Shown piece after piece: positions 1 to 8,178 of a stretch of 38,999 nt of DNA. The notes beneath the pieces are model-generated. The model made no database searches. It was not told where the DNA came from and saw only the letters and a list, made by a program, of their open reading frames with translations. The stretch's first letter is position 1, and each line of letters starts with the position of its first letter. Source of the stretch: Planctomycetales bacterium (GTDB lineage: Bacteria > Planctomycetota > Planctomycetia > Isosphaerales > Isosphaeraceae); the NCBI GenBank assembly GCA_027449865.1, contig DAIDKV010000090.1, forward strand, positions 1-38,999. Reading direction: 5' to 3'. The translations under genes and the position numbers were made by a program.

Positions 1-1453
1 TCACGTAGCAGCCCGCCTTCTCGGCGAAGGTCGCCCCGGCCAGGACGACGTCGGCCTTGTGGGCCAGCGGCGTCACGGTCGTGTCCTGCACGACCAGGAA
101 CTTCACCGAGGACCGAAGCGTCTCCGACCGGGCCTCGTCGATCCAGGGATCGATCGCGTCGGAGGCGACATAAAGCCCCTGGAACTCGCCCGCGCCCGAG
201 CGCCTGACGAGTTCGTCGAAGCTGATGACGTTCTTCTGGAAGTGATCGAGGACGGCCTCGACGCCCCGGCGGTTCGGGCACTTCTCGGCGTGGATCGTGA
301 ACGGGCGAGGGACGACGAAGCTGGTGTCGCCGGTGCGTCCCTGGGTCTGGTCGGGCCGGAAGGTCTGGTCGGTCCCGGAGACCGGAACCGGCCCGATCGC
401 GAGGACGTTGGCCGGGTTCAGATCCTTGAGGTACTTCGCGAAGAGGTACGCCTCCTCCACCGTGAGGAACGGCGAGAGAACACCGGCGACCACTCCGCCC
501 CCGGCCGCGATCTCGCGGAGCCGGCGATCGACGGCCTTCACGGCCTCGTCCGCGGGGGCGGCCCGATGGTCCCCCTTCTCCAGCAGGTACATCGCCGAGA
601 TCAGGTTGGGATCGTTGGCGGCCTTGTAGCTGTAGCGTCCCTCGTCGCAGATCCAGAAATCGTTGACGTGTGGGTTGTGCCTCGGCTTGAACCGCCAGAG
701 GGCGCCTCGGTTCTCCTGGGCGCTGACGTTGCAGCCGGTCGAGCACCGGGTGCAAATCGTGTCGTGCCCCGAGAGGAACCAGACCCGCTGCTTGTGGAGG
801 AAATCCTTGTCGAGCAGGGCGCCGACGGGGCAGAGGTCAACCACGTTCGAGGCCAGCGGGTTATCGACCGACTGGCCGGGGAAGACGTCGATCTCGGCGT
901 GGTTGCCGCGCCTCATCACCTCGAGTTCGCCCGTCTGGGTGATCTCCCGGGTGAAGCGGACGCATCGCGTGCACATGATGCAGCGATCCTGGTTGAGCTG
1001 GATGTTCGCCGAGACATCCTTTTTCGGATTGACCAGCCGCTCCTCGACGAACCGGTGTTCGGACTGGCCGAAGTGGTAGCTGTAGTCTTGCAGCCCGCAC
1101 TCGCCGGCCTGGTCGCAGACCGGGCAGTCGAGCGGGTGGTTCAGGAGGAGGTACTCCATCACCATCCGCTGATGCTCCTGGACCTTCTCGCTATCGGTCA
1201 CGAGAACGGTCCCGTCCTTCGCCGGAGTCTGGCAGCCGGGGACCAGCTTGGGGAGCATCTTGATCTCCCCGGTCTTCGGATCCTTCGTGCCGACCTCCAC
1301 CTCGCACATCCGGCAGTTCGCCACCACCGAGAGCGCAGGGTGCCAGCAATAGTAAGGAACCTCGATCCCGACGCTCTTCGCCATCTGAATGGCGTTTAGC
1401 TTCTCCCCTTCGGGAATCGGGTACTCTTTGCCGTTGATCAGGATGGTCGCCAT
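1..1453 (-). CDS. nuoG: NADH-quinone oxidoreductase subunit G (partial, C-terminus beyond window)
   Basis: This is the large iron-sulfur subunit of the peripheral arm of respiratory complex I, which carries electrons from NuoF to NuoI. About 484 codons are present from the start MATILINGKEYPIPEGEK; the rest lies off the left edge. The visible domains are in the usual order. A 2Fe-2S ferredoxin domain has Cys36, Cys47, Cys50 and Cys74. The His/Cys-ligated cluster site has His106, Cys110, Cys113 and Cys119. A 4Fe-4S site has Cys158, Cys161, Cys164 and Cys208. The molybdopterin-like domain opens with Cys234, Cys237, Cys241 and Cys269. That last set matches the extra N7 cluster ligands, which many lineages have lost. 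It is the last nuo gene in view, 80 bp behind nuoF, and the operon probably continues with nuoH onward outside the window. Identity is secure; only the C-terminal half is unknown. Confidence 0.96.
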   Translation of the reverse strand, partial: MATILINGKEYPIPEGEKLNAIQMAKSVGIEVPYYCWHPALSVVANCRMCEVEVGTKDPKTGEIKMLPKLVPGCQTPAKDGTVLVTDSEKVQEHQRMVMEYLLLNHPLDCPVCDQAGECGLQDYSYHFGQSEHRFVEERLVNPKKDVSANIQLNQDRCIMCTRCVRFTREITQTGELEVMRRGNHAEIDVFPGQSVDNPLASNVVDLCPVGALLDKDFLHKQRVWFLSGHDTICTRCSTGCNVSAQENRGALWRFKPRHNPHVNDFWICDEGRYSYKAANDPNLISAMYLLEKGDHRAAPADEAVKAVDRRLREIAAGGGVVAGVLSPFLTVEEAYLFAKYLKDLNPANVLAIGPVPVSGTDQTFRPDQTQGRTGDTSFVVPRPFTIHAEKCPNRRGVEAVLDHFQKNVISFDELVRRSGAGEFQGLYVASDAIDPWIDEARSETLRSSVKFLVVQDTTVTPLAHKADVVLAGATFAEKAGCYV

Positions 1454-1533
1454 CGTCTTTGCGATTCCGCGGTCAAGGAGTGATCGGGGTCGGGTCCGGT
1501 GCCGGGTATTGGGGTTCGCGACAGGGCGAGTGA

Positions 1534-2949
1534 TCAGGCCGGCTCGGGCCTGGGGTTCCGCAGCGCCACGGCGCTAGCGGGGATGACAGTCGGGGGCAGA
1601 TCCGCGCGGGGAAGGCTGGTGCCGTCGCCGGCGCTGATGCCGTGGGCGATGTTCTCCTGGAGGGCCGTCACCCTCGCGCCGGGAGACTGGTGCGTTCGGA
1701 TGTAGTCTTCCAGTTCGCCCCGGTACTTGGCGATCGCGTTCTTGAACGGCCAGGCGGCTCCGTCGGCGAGGCCGCAGATGGTCGTCCCGGGGATGATCCC
1801 GAGATTGTCCGCCATGTTCTTGAGGATGTCCAGATCCTCGATCCGGCCGCCTCCGGATCGAATCCGCTTGATCATCTTGTACATCCAGCCGGTCCCTTCC
1901 CGGCAGGGCGTGCACTGGCCGCAGCTCTCGTGTGCGAAGAACCGGGCCGTGTTGTACAGATAATCGACGATGCTGGTCTGGTCGTCCATCACGGTGACGG
2001 CCGCCGTGCCCAGCCCGAGGCAGCCCGGGCCGCGAAGGCTCTCGAAGTCGAGCGGAACGTCCAGCTCGTCGGCCGAGAGCAGCCCCATGCTGATCCCGCC
2101 CGGAACGGCTCCCTTGGCCTTCCGACCTTTCCAGACGCCGCCGGCATGCTCGTCGATCAACTGGCGGGTGGTCACCCCCAGCGGAAGCTCGACGCAAACC
2201 TGCTTGTTCACGTGCCCGGAAACCGTGTACAGCTTCGGACCATAACTCTTCGGAACGCCGATCGACTTGAACCAGGAGGCGCCTCGCTCGATGATGTGCG
2301 GAACGCAGAGCAGCGTCTCGACGTTGTTCACAACCGTCGGCTTGCGGAAGGCTCCCTCGATCGCCGGGAACGGCGGCTTGATCCGGGGCCAGCCTCGCTT
2401 CCCTTCCAGGCTCTCGATCAGCCCGGTCTCCTCGCCGCAAATATACGCCCCGGCGCCTCGGTGCAGGTAGATCTCCAGATCAAACCCGCTCCCGTAGATG
2501 TTCTTACCCAGATGACCGGCCGCGCGAGCCTCGGCGATCGCTCGCTCCAGAATCCGGTAGGCGTTGATATATTCAAACCGCAAATAAATATAGGCGACCG
2601 ATGCCTTTGTGGCGAAGCAAGAGATAAGAATCCCCTCCAGGAACATGTGGGGATCTTTCTCCATGATGATCCGGTTGTTGAACGTGGCCGGCTCGCTTTC
2701 GTCGCCGTTGATGCACATGAACGTTTCCTTCCGATCCTTCGGAAGGAACGTCCATTTCAGTCCGGTGGGGAAGCCGGCGCCGCCTCGCCCGCGCAGCTCG
2801 GATTCCTTGACGGTGGCGACGATCGAATCGGGATCGCTGGCGAGGGCCTTTCGCGCGGCCTGATAGCCGCCGCGCGACTCGTAGACTCGGAGCGTATGGC
2901 TATCGGGCAGGCCCCAGTTGCGGGTCAGGACGGGTTCAAACGTGGCCAC
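1534..2949 (-). CDS. nuoF: NADH-quinone oxidoreductase subunit F
   Basis: This is the NADH- and FMN-binding subunit of complex I, where electrons enter. With the GTG start at 2949 the protein is 471 residues. The Gly-rich FMN/NADH motif GRGGAGFPTGLKW is at about 54-66. GAGAYICGEETGLIESLEG is at about 165-183. The 4Fe-4S N3 motif SCGQCTPCREGTGW has Cys343, Cys346 and Cys349, and a fourth ligand is in TTICGL near 392. An open frame extends 36 codons further to a GTG at 3057. I prefer 2949 because GGGAGG lies about ten bases upstream, because the product then starts ATFEPVLTRNWG like family members, and because the extension runs into an inverted repeat at 3041-3085. The last 45 or so residues are a Pro/Ala-rich tail beyond the usual NuoF end. 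Confidence 0.95.
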   Translation of the reverse strand: MATFEPVLTRNWGLPDSHTLRVYESRGGYQAARKALASDPDSIVATVKESELRGRGGAGFPTGLKWTFLPKDRKETFMCINGDESEPATFNNRIIMEKDPHMFLEGILISCFATKASVAYIYLRFEYINAYRILERAIAEARAAGHLGKNIYGSGFDLEIYLHRGAGAYICGEETGLIESLEGKRGWPRIKPPFPAIEGAFRKPTVVNNVETLLCVPHIIERGASWFKSIGVPKSYGPKLYTVSGHVNKQVCVELPLGVTTRQLIDEHAGGVWKGRKAKGAVPGGISMGLLSADELDVPLDFESLRGPGCLGLGTAAVTVMDDQTSIVDYLYNTARFFAHESCGQCTPCREGTGWMYKMIKRIRSGGGRIEDLDILKNMADNLGIIPGTTICGLADGAAWPFKNAIAKYRGELEDYIRTHQSPGARVTALQENIAHGISAGDGTSLPRADLPPTVIPASAVALRNPRPEPA

Positions 2950-3040
2950 GGCCTTCAGTCCTCCCGGTCGACTCGGATCGGTCTGGATCTTCCCTCGCGG
3001 GTCCGCCTTTCGGGGGCCCGGGGAGCGTTTCGTCTCGATC

Positions 3041-3085
3041 TCAGATTCCGAGGGCACGCGAGGGTGTCATCCATCCGGAATCTGA
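3041..3085. repeat. short inverted repeat between nuoE and nuoF
   Basis: Perfect 10-bp arms TCAGATTCCG (3041-3050) and CGGAATCTGA (3076-3085) are separated by 25 bp. The left arm lies inside the optional N-terminal extension of nuoF. It resembles the text-like intergenic repeats seen elsewhere in this window, for example 20844-20948, which also carries ATTCCGAATT-type words. A role as an mRNA hairpin between the two cistrons is possible but unproved. Confidence 0.5.
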
Positions 3086-3107
3086 AATCCTCACTCGGTC
3101 TACTCGC

Positions 3108-3626
3108 TCACGACGAGGTGACGACCTCGTCCTTCCGCCCGGCCTTCAGTTCGTCGAGCATCGCGTTGACGGTGGCCTCATCGAGCGGCCCGTAGACACG
3201 GCCGTCGTCGGCGAGGGCGGCTGGGGCGTGGTCGCAAATCCCCAGGCATTCAGCGAACTCGACGGTCAATTTGCCGTCGGGCGTGGTCTGGCCCGGCTCG
3301 ATCCCGAGTCGATGGCAAGCGTGCTCCAGCAACTCGTCACCGCCGCGGAGCATGCACGAGAGCGACCGGCAGACCCAGACGCGGACATCGCCGATGGGCG
3401 CCTGCGGGAAGAACCCGTAGAAGCTCATCGTGTCGTGGACCTCCGCCGGCGTGATCTCCAGCACCTCGGCGATCTCGGCCATCGCCCGGTACGGAACGCA
3501 CCGGAACCGTTCCTGCACCATGTGCAGCGCCGGCAGCGTCACCGCTCGCTTGCTCGGATAGCGCGGGAAGAGAGCACGGATTTCCTCCCTCATCGCCTCG
3601 CTCAGAAGCTTCGGTTCATTGGCCAT
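3108..3626 (-). CDS. nuoE: NADH-quinone oxidoreductase subunit E
   Basis: This is the 2Fe-2S thioredoxin-fold subunit of complex I that partners NuoF in the NADH dehydrogenase module. At 172 residues it is normal for the family. The four cluster ligands are in the expected arrangement: Cys86 and Cys91 in VCRSLSCML (C-x4-C), and Cys127 and Cys131 in AECLGICDHAP (C-x3-C). The helical N-terminal region has the typical ITPAEVHDTMSFYGFF segment at about 58-73. It lies 45 bp downstream of nuoD and upstream of nuoF on the same strand, so it is part of the same transcript. Nothing unusual was seen. Confidence 0.96.
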   Translation of the reverse strand: MANEPKLLSEAMREEIRALFPRYPSKRAVTLPALHMVQERFRCVPYRAMAEIAEVLEITPAEVHDTMSFYGFFPQAPIGDVRVWVCRSLSCMLRGGDELLEHACHRLGIEPGQTTPDGKLTVEFAECLGICDHAPAALADDGRVYGPLDEATVNAMLDELKAGRKDEVVTSS

Positions 3627-3671
3627 ACTTGATGATTTCCCGTCTCTCGGGGACCGGTCGGTGTCACCCTA

Positions 3672-4913
3672 TCAGCGATCTAGTTCCGCCGCGATGATAT
3701 TGAGGCTTCCCAGAACGGCGACGATATCGGCGATCAGGTGGTCCTTGATCAGCAGTGGGAAGACCGAGAAGTGGATGAACGAGGGGGGCCGGGTGCGGAC
3801 GCGCCAGCCGGACTGGGTCCCGTCGGTGACGAGATAGTAGCCCAGTTCGCCGTTGGGCGACTCGACCGCCGCGTACACTTCATCCACTGGGCTCTGGAGC
3901 CCTCGATTGGGCATGATCAGCTCGAAGTGCTGGATCAGACCTTCCATGCTGTTGTAAGCCGTCAGTTTGTCGGGCAGCGGGAACTTCTCGGCGATCGGGG
4001 CGTTCACCGGCCCGGACGGCAGCTTGCGGAGAGCCTGCTCGAGGATCCGATGGCTCTGACGAAGCTCCTCCATCCGGACGATGAATCGTGCCCAGCAGTC
4101 GCCCTCGGTCGTGTAAGGGACGTCGAAATCCAGCTCGGGATAGCAGAGATACGGCTCGTCCTTGCGAATGTCGTAAGTGACGCCGCTGGCCCTGGCGATT
4201 GGGCCGGAGCAGCTAAAGGCGAGCGCCTTTTCCTTCGTCAGCACGCCGATTCCACGCACCCGGTCGAGGAAGATCCGGTTGCGGAAGAGCAGCTTGGAGA
4301 CGTCGGCGTAGACCTTGGGGAAGGCGTCGAGAACCTTTCGGATCCGGTCGAGCACCCGCTCGTTGAAGTCGTAAAGGACGCCGCCGATCCGGAGATATCC
4401 CGGATGGAAGCGATATCCCGACATCTCCTCGTAGACGTCGTAAATCAGCTCGCGAAGATTGAACGAGTAAAGGAACGCGGTGAACGCCCCCAGGTCGAGC
4501 GCGGCGGCCCCGGTGCAGAGCAAATGGTCGCTCATTCGGGCCAGTTCCGAGATGATCACCCGGATGTACTGACACCTCGGCGTCAGCTCGACCTCGAGCA
4601 GCTTCTCGACCGCGTGAAACCACGCGACCTCGTTCATCGGCGGGCTGAGGTAATTTTTCCGATCGGCGATCGTGACGTACTGGTTGAACGTCAGATGCTC
4701 GCCCAGCTTTTCAAACCCCGAGTGCAGGTAGCCGATATCGGGCGTCGCCTTGACGATCCGCTCGCCGTCCAGTTCCAGGATCAGACGGAGCGTCGTGTGC
4801 GTGGCCGGGTGCTGCGGGCCAAAGTTCAGGGTCCAGGTCGCTCGCGTGGCGTCCTGTTCCTCAACCTCGAGATCGGTCTCGTCCAGTCCCATTCCCATCG
4901 CGGGGGCAGCCAT
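3672..4913 (-). CDS. nuoD: NADH-quinone oxidoreductase subunit D
   Basis: This is the 49-kDa-type subunit of complex I, related to the large subunit of NiFe hydrogenases. Together with NuoB it forms the quinone-binding pocket. The protein is 413 residues. The quinone-site loop NFGPQHPATHTTLRL has His35 and His39, and is followed by the DIGYLHSGFEKLGEHLTFNQ segment. The C-terminus IADIVAVLGSLNIIAAELDR is the characteristic family end. The start is supported by AAGGA a few bases before the ATG. NuoC and NuoD are separate genes here, not a NuoCD fusion, and are separated by 118 bp that hold an inverted-repeat element. Confidence 0.96.
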   Translation of the reverse strand: MAAPAMGMGLDETDLEVEEQDATRATWTLNFGPQHPATHTTLRLILELDGERIVKATPDIGYLHSGFEKLGEHLTFNQYVTIADRKNYLSPPMNEVAWFHAVEKLLEVELTPRCQYIRVIISELARMSDHLLCTGAAALDLGAFTAFLYSFNLRELIYDVYEEMSGYRFHPGYLRIGGVLYDFNERVLDRIRKVLDAFPKVYADVSKLLFRNRIFLDRVRGIGVLTKEKALAFSCSGPIARASGVTYDIRKDEPYLCYPELDFDVPYTTEGDCWARFIVRMEELRQSHRILEQALRKLPSGPVNAPIAEKFPLPDKLTAYNSMEGLIQHFELIMPNRGLQSPVDEVYAAVESPNGELGYYLVTDGTQSGWRVRTRPPSFIHFSVFPLLIKDHLIADIVAVLGSLNIIAAELDR

Positions 4914-4920
4914 CGTGTTT

Positions 4921-5030
4921 CCTTGTTATTTGTCATTGGTCATTGGTTATTGGTAATGGGCTTGACCGAGGTCCTCGGCCGATGGCCGGCGGACCGACGA
5001 ATTACCAAGAACAAAGAACCAAGAACAAAG
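4921..5030. repeat. imperfect inverted-repeat element between nuoC and nuoD
   Basis: The left part (4921-4957) is built from repeated TCATTGG/TTATTGG words and ends GGTAAT. The right part (5001-5030) is built from ACCAAGAACAAAGA words and begins ATTACCAAG. The two parts are roughly reverse complements. The block almost fills the nuoC-nuoD gap and has much lower GC than the genes around it. It looks like one family of the short palindromic intergenic repeats of planctomycetes. It would be transcribed inside the nuo mRNA. Confidence 0.5.
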
Positions 5031-5031
5031 C

Positions 5032-5574
5032 TCAGGTCTCGCCGCGGGTCAGTCTGGGGAAGTTGTGCCGCTCGCCGCGCCCTCGGAGCGGGTAATCTTT
5101 CCGGAGCGGGAACGCGGCGAATCCTTCGGGCATCAAGATCCGGCGAAGGTCGGGGTGACCTTCGAAGCGGATGCCGTACATGTCGAAGACCTCGCGTTCC
5201 ATCCAGTCGGCGCCCGGCCAGAGCGGGTAGGCCGAGGGGAGTGACGGATCCGGATCATCCACGCCGGCCTTGAGGATGATCCGTTCGCGCGTCGCCGAGT
5301 TCTTCAGAACGTAATGCACCTCGAACCGAGAGGCGCGGGCCGGGCCGGGATAACCGAGGTAGTCGGTTCCGCCCAGCTCGATCAGCCAGTCGAAGCCGCT
5401 CGCCTTCAGGGCCGAGAGAACCTCGAAAAGGCGTCCGGCGGGCACAAAAACCCGCAGGTTGTCGCCGAATCGCGAGGGGTTCACGTTCCCTTCGCCCAGC
5501 ACGCCGGCGATCACGGCGAGGGTCGCGGCCTGGGGATCGGCCTCGGTCGAGGACGGGGCGCCGGTGGTGCTCAT
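5032..5574 (-). CDS. nuoC: NADH-quinone oxidoreductase subunit C
   Basis: This is the 30-kDa-type subunit of complex I, a structural partner of NuoD in the peripheral arm. The product has 180 residues. The family signature WMEREVFDMYGIRFEGHPDL, followed by RRILMPEGF and PLRKDYPLRG, is at about 117-165 and is complete. The N-terminal domain with FVPAGRLFEVLSALKASGFD and HYVLKN is also recognisable. The ATG overlaps the nuoB stop codon (ATGA, 5571-5574), so translation is probably coupled to nuoB. A repeat-filled gap of 118 bp separates it from nuoD. Confidence 0.95.
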   Translation of the reverse strand: MSTTGAPSSTEADPQAATLAVIAGVLGEGNVNPSRFGDNLRVFVPAGRLFEVLSALKASGFDWLIELGGTDYLGYPGPARASRFEVHYVLKNSATRERIILKAGVDDPDPSLPSAYPLWPGADWMEREVFDMYGIRFEGHPDLRRILMPEGFAAFPLRKDYPLRGRGERHNFPRLTRGET

Positions 5575-6287
5575 CGGGACTCCTCGGGGCCAAGCTGGCC
5601 AGGTCCGCCAGGAATCCGATAGCCGAACCGGTCTTCATCGCCGCGTTCGAGAGACGTCGCGTAACCAATCGGAGCCCGGCGCTTCTCGTCGATGAACCGC
5701 TCGCGTTCCAGCAATTCGGGAAGCCCGTTCCGGCCGTTGAGCGTTCCGCCCTTCTGGATCTTTTCCTGCATGTCCATCAGCGACCGAAGAATCTGCTCGG
5801 GTCGGGGCGGGCAGCCGGGAATGTAGGCATCGATCGGGATGAACCGGTCCACGCCCTGCACCACGGCATAGGTGTCAAACACCCCGCCGGTCGACGCACA
5901 GGCTCCCATGCTGATCGACCACTTCGGCTCGGGCATCTGCATCCAGATCCGCTGAAGGACCGGAAGCATCTTCATCGTCACCCGTCCGGCGACGATCAGA
6001 AGGTCGCACTGCCGGGGGCTGAACCGCATCACCTCGGCGCCGAAGCGGGCGATGTCGAACCGGCTGGCGCCGACGGCCATCAACTCGATCCCGCAGCAGG
6101 CCGTCGCGAACGGCATCGGCCAGAGCGAGTATTTTCGGCAATAGTTGACGACCGCGTCGATGGTGGTGATCAGGGTGTTTTCGGGCATTTCCAGCTTGCC
6201 GGCCGGCTCGACCGACAACGAGGTCCCGACCCCGGGCGCCGGCCGACGCGGGACGGCTGTCGGGTCGCTTCCCACTCCTACCGCCAT
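5571..6287 (-). CDS. nuoB: NADH-quinone oxidoreductase subunit B
   Basis: This subunit of complex I holds cluster N2, the last iron-sulfur centre before quinone. Cys64 and Cys65 in ATACCGIELM, Cys130 in SMGACASTGG and Cys159 in YIPGCPPRPEQI are the four expected ligands. GRVTMKMLPVLQRIWMQMPEPKW lies between them. At 238 residues it is longer than many NuoB proteins: there are about 33 extra residues before MPENTLITTIDAVVNYC and a C-terminal tail after the cluster domain. The start at 6287 is supported by AAGGGGG eight bases upstream, within the end of nuoA, and by a 10-bp overlap with nuoA. A start at the internal Met34 remains possible. Confidence 0.95.
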   Translation of the reverse strand: MAVGVGSDPTAVPRRPAPGVGTSLSVEPAGKLEMPENTLITTIDAVVNYCRKYSLWPMPFATACCGIELMAVGASRFDIARFGAEVMRFSPRQCDLLIVAGRVTMKMLPVLQRIWMQMPEPKWSISMGACASTGGVFDTYAVVQGVDRFIPIDAYIPGCPPRPEQILRSLMDMQEKIQKGGTLNGRNGLPELLERERFIDEKRRAPIGYATSLERGDEDRFGYRIPGGPGQLGPEESR

Positions 6288-6706
6288 TCGAAGACCCCCT
6301 TCCGCCAGGCGTACGCAAACGCTCCGGCCAGGATCAGGATGAAAACAAAAATCTCCCAGAAGACCAGATCGCGGAACAGCGCCGGAATCCCCGCCAGATA
6401 CGCTCCCGTCGGCGCCACCGCGACATCAAGGCTCCACTGTCCAACCGCCCACGGGTAGAGGAACAGCAGCTCCACGTCGAACAGCAGGAAGACGATCGCA
6501 ACCAGATAGAACCGGACGTCGAACCGCTGGCGGGCGTCGCCGATCGGATCCATCCCCGACTCATACGGCATCTGCTTCACCCGCGTCGTCTTCTTCGGGT
6601 TCAGCAGCCAACTGGCGCTCAGGATGATCATGCTCGACCCGACGCCGATCGCGAGGATCAGGAACACGAAGATCGGCGTGTATTCCGTTCCCATCGGTCG
6701 TACCAC
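6278..6706 (-). CDS. nuoA: NADH-quinone oxidoreductase subunit A
   Basis: This small membrane subunit of complex I sits at the junction of the peripheral and membrane arms. At 142 residues it has three hydrophobic helices: IFVFLILAIGVGSSMIILSA, VRFYLVAIVFLLFDVELLFLYP, and FWEIFVFILILAGAFAYAW. The conserved loop PYESGMDPIGDARQRFDVRFY lies between the first two. It is the first gene of the operon, and the promoter at 6912-6939 lies about 200 nt upstream. The start could be Met1 or Met5 (MGTEYTPIF); both fit the frame and the difference is four residues. Confidence 0.94.
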   Translation of the reverse strand: MVRPMGTEYTPIFVFLILAIGVGSSMIILSASWLLNPKKTTRVKQMPYESGMDPIGDARQRFDVRFYLVAIVFLLFDVELLFLYPWAVGQWSLDVAVAPTGAYLAGIPALFRDLVFWEIFVFILILAGAFAYAWRKGVFEWR

Positions 6707-6726
6707 CTCGGGGGCCGTCGCCCGAC

Positions 6727-6746
6727 TTCGTGAATCGTTTCACGAA
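6727..6746 (-). promoter_or_regulatory. palindrome in the nuo leader, close to nuoA
   Basis: TTCGTGAA and TTCACGAA are perfect 8-bp arms with a 4-bp centre, ending 20 bp before the nuoA start. The position fits a hairpin in the mRNA leader or an operator for a dimeric repressor. An A8 tract follows at 6755-6762 on the plus strand. No known regulator site was recognised. Confidence 0.5.
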
Positions 6747-6792
6747 CTTGGGCCAAAAAAAAGCGGTCGCGGGCGCCGGGGGAATCCCGACG

Positions 6793-6813
6793 CGATCGGG
6801 ACGATCCCGATCG
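6793..6813 (-). promoter_or_regulatory. second palindrome in the nuo leader
   Basis: CGATCGGGA (6793-6801) and TCCCGATCG (6805-6813) are perfect 9-bp arms around CGA. It lies about 90 nt upstream of nuoA and about 95 nt downstream of the predicted transcription start. GATC-rich words are common in this genome, so chance cannot be excluded for this site alone. Confidence 0.4.
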
Positions 6814-6911
6814 GGTTATCTTCTTTGGATGCGGGAGGGCGGGCGAGTGGTCTCGCGTGGGTCGGTCAGGGCCATCGACTTGCGCCGGGCTTCTTTCCGA
6901 CCGCGAGCCTT

Positions 6912-6939
6912 ATTGTAAGGAACGGAAGTCGCGCGTCAA
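6912..6939 (-). promoter_or_regulatory. sigma-70 type promoter of the nuo operon
   Basis: On the minus strand TTGACG (6934-6939) and TACAAT (6912-6917) are separated by 16 bp. Five of six bases match the consensus in each hexamer. Transcription would start near 6905 and leave a leader of about 199 nt before nuoA, containing both palindromes. This is read from the sequence only. Confidence 0.6.
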
Positions 6940-6980
6940 CGATCTACTGATTTCTCTTCCGTTTGCGGGCTTCCTGGGGT

Positions 6981-7844
6981 TCAGGGGCGGTCGAGATTGG
7001 TGGTTGGGGACGATCGACGGGAGGGGGGTGCGGGGGCGAGTCCGCGCTCGGTGGGAGACGAAGGGCGAGCGCCGGGGCGGTCGTGGGCGCGGGACCGGTT
7101 CAAAACGTCTCTGGGTGAGGAGTTACGGCGAGAGACCGGCGGCGCCGCGTCGGAGCGGCCGGAGATGGTGGGGATGGGTGGTGGACCGAAGTCGTTGTCG
7201 GGTTCGGACCTGAGGCGACGAACGCGTTCGGAGCGGCCGGTGCCTTCGGAGGCGTCGAGGCTGGCCTCGGAATCGGCGATCCGGCGTGCGGTGGAGCCGC
7301 GGCTGGAGAGGCCGAGGGAGGTTTGTCGGCGTGCGGTCCGGTACTGGCGCCAGAGGCGGGCGCGGATCTCGGGGTCGCGTTCGGCGGAGTATTCGAAGTA
7401 GAAGTCGGAGATTTTGCGCTGCGATTGTTCGAAGGTTTCGGTGGTTCGGGCGTTGGGAGTGTATTGCCGGGGGGATCGGCCGCGGACCTGGTAGTCGGGA
7501 TCGACGGCCGATCGGTAGTAGGGCAGGCCGATGCTCGACCGGTCGCTGACGTTTCGCCCGGGGCCCTGAACGCCTCCGCCGCGGACGCCTTCGAGGTATT
7601 CATCGAACCGGTTCGCGCCTCGGATTCCTTCGCGGGAGTTGAGGGTTCCGCCGGAGATTCCGCCGCCGGGGCCGCCGTCGGGGGTGATGGGGTTGGCATA
7701 GGCGGTGTACTGGCTGTTGTAGGGCCAGAACGGGTCGGCGCTGAAACCGTTCTGGGCGTGGGCTCCGGCCGAGGCCGCCACGAAGACGACCGCCGCCGCC
7801 ACGATCGACGAACCGAGCCCGCCTGTGCTTCGCGACCTCGACAT
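6981..7844 (-). CDS. exported protein of unknown function
   Basis: I do not recognise this 287-residue protein. A clear signal peptide covers about residues 10-30 (SSIVAAAVVFVAASAGAHAQ), with cleavage likely after AHA. The mature part has a Gly-rich stretch (GGPGGGISGGTLNSREG). A central charged segment, TFEQSQRKISDFYFEYSAERDPEIRARLWRQYRTARR, is probably helical. The C-terminal 110 residues are Ser/Pro/Arg-rich and look disordered. The ATG at 7844 follows AGAGGGGG, so the start is well supported. It is transcribed in the same direction as nuoA but is 274 bp upstream of it, with the nuo promoter in between, so it is probably a separate unit. It is probably a periplasmic or envelope protein. 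Confidence 0.75.
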   Translation of the reverse strand: MSRSRSTGGLGSSIVAAAVVFVAASAGAHAQNGFSADPFWPYNSQYTAYANPITPDGGPGGGISGGTLNSREGIRGANRFDEYLEGVRGGGVQGPGRNVSDRSSIGLPYYRSAVDPDYQVRGRSPRQYTPNARTTETFEQSQRKISDFYFEYSAERDPEIRARLWRQYRTARRQTSLGLSSRGSTARRIADSEASLDASEGTGRSERVRRLRSEPDNDFGPPPIPTISGRSDAAPPVSRRNSSPRDVLNRSRAHDRPGARPSSPTERGLAPAPPSRRSSPTTNLDRP

Positions 7845-8178
7845 GACGTCCCCCTCTCGATTCTCGGCCGATCGCGGACGAATGCCCGACCCCGGACCAC
7901 TGATGGTGATCCCATCCCTGAGTAGGAAACGGCGCGCCAGTTGCGCGCACTTCCCTGACTATACCCGACGAAGATCGGCCGGGGCCATGGGTTCACGACG
8001 GTCGATCACAGAACAGGCCCCTCGGTTTCCGACGGTTGCGGCGGCTCTGTGGGTCGTTTGCGTGGGTCCGGCCGGTCCATAGGGGTCTTTCTGAGGGTAT
8101 CGTTGTGTGATATTGTGCGAGATCGACTGCTGTGAGTTCGTCTGTATTGTGTCTGGTTTGTGAGGATGGGGGGACGGG
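7845..8178. other. divergent intergenic region, weak plus-strand promoter
   Basis: This 334-bp gap separates two divergent genes. On the plus strand TCGACT (8123-8128) and TATTGT (8145-8150), 16 bp apart, form a weak promoter candidate for the gene at 8179. Several GTGTGATATTGTG-like words lie at 8103-8120. On the minus strand a lone TATAGT (7958-7963) lacks a matching upstream hexamer. No coding region or RNA gene was recognised. Confidence 0.3.

Noticed and set aside
59-1399. Long open frame on the plus strand opposite nuoG
   Set aside because: High-GC shadow of nuoG; the product has no family-like sequence and nuoG is certain.
3738-5273. 511-codon plus-strand frame opposite nuoD and nuoC
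   Set aside because: Spans two well-identified genes and the repeat between them; composition is that of an antisense shadow.
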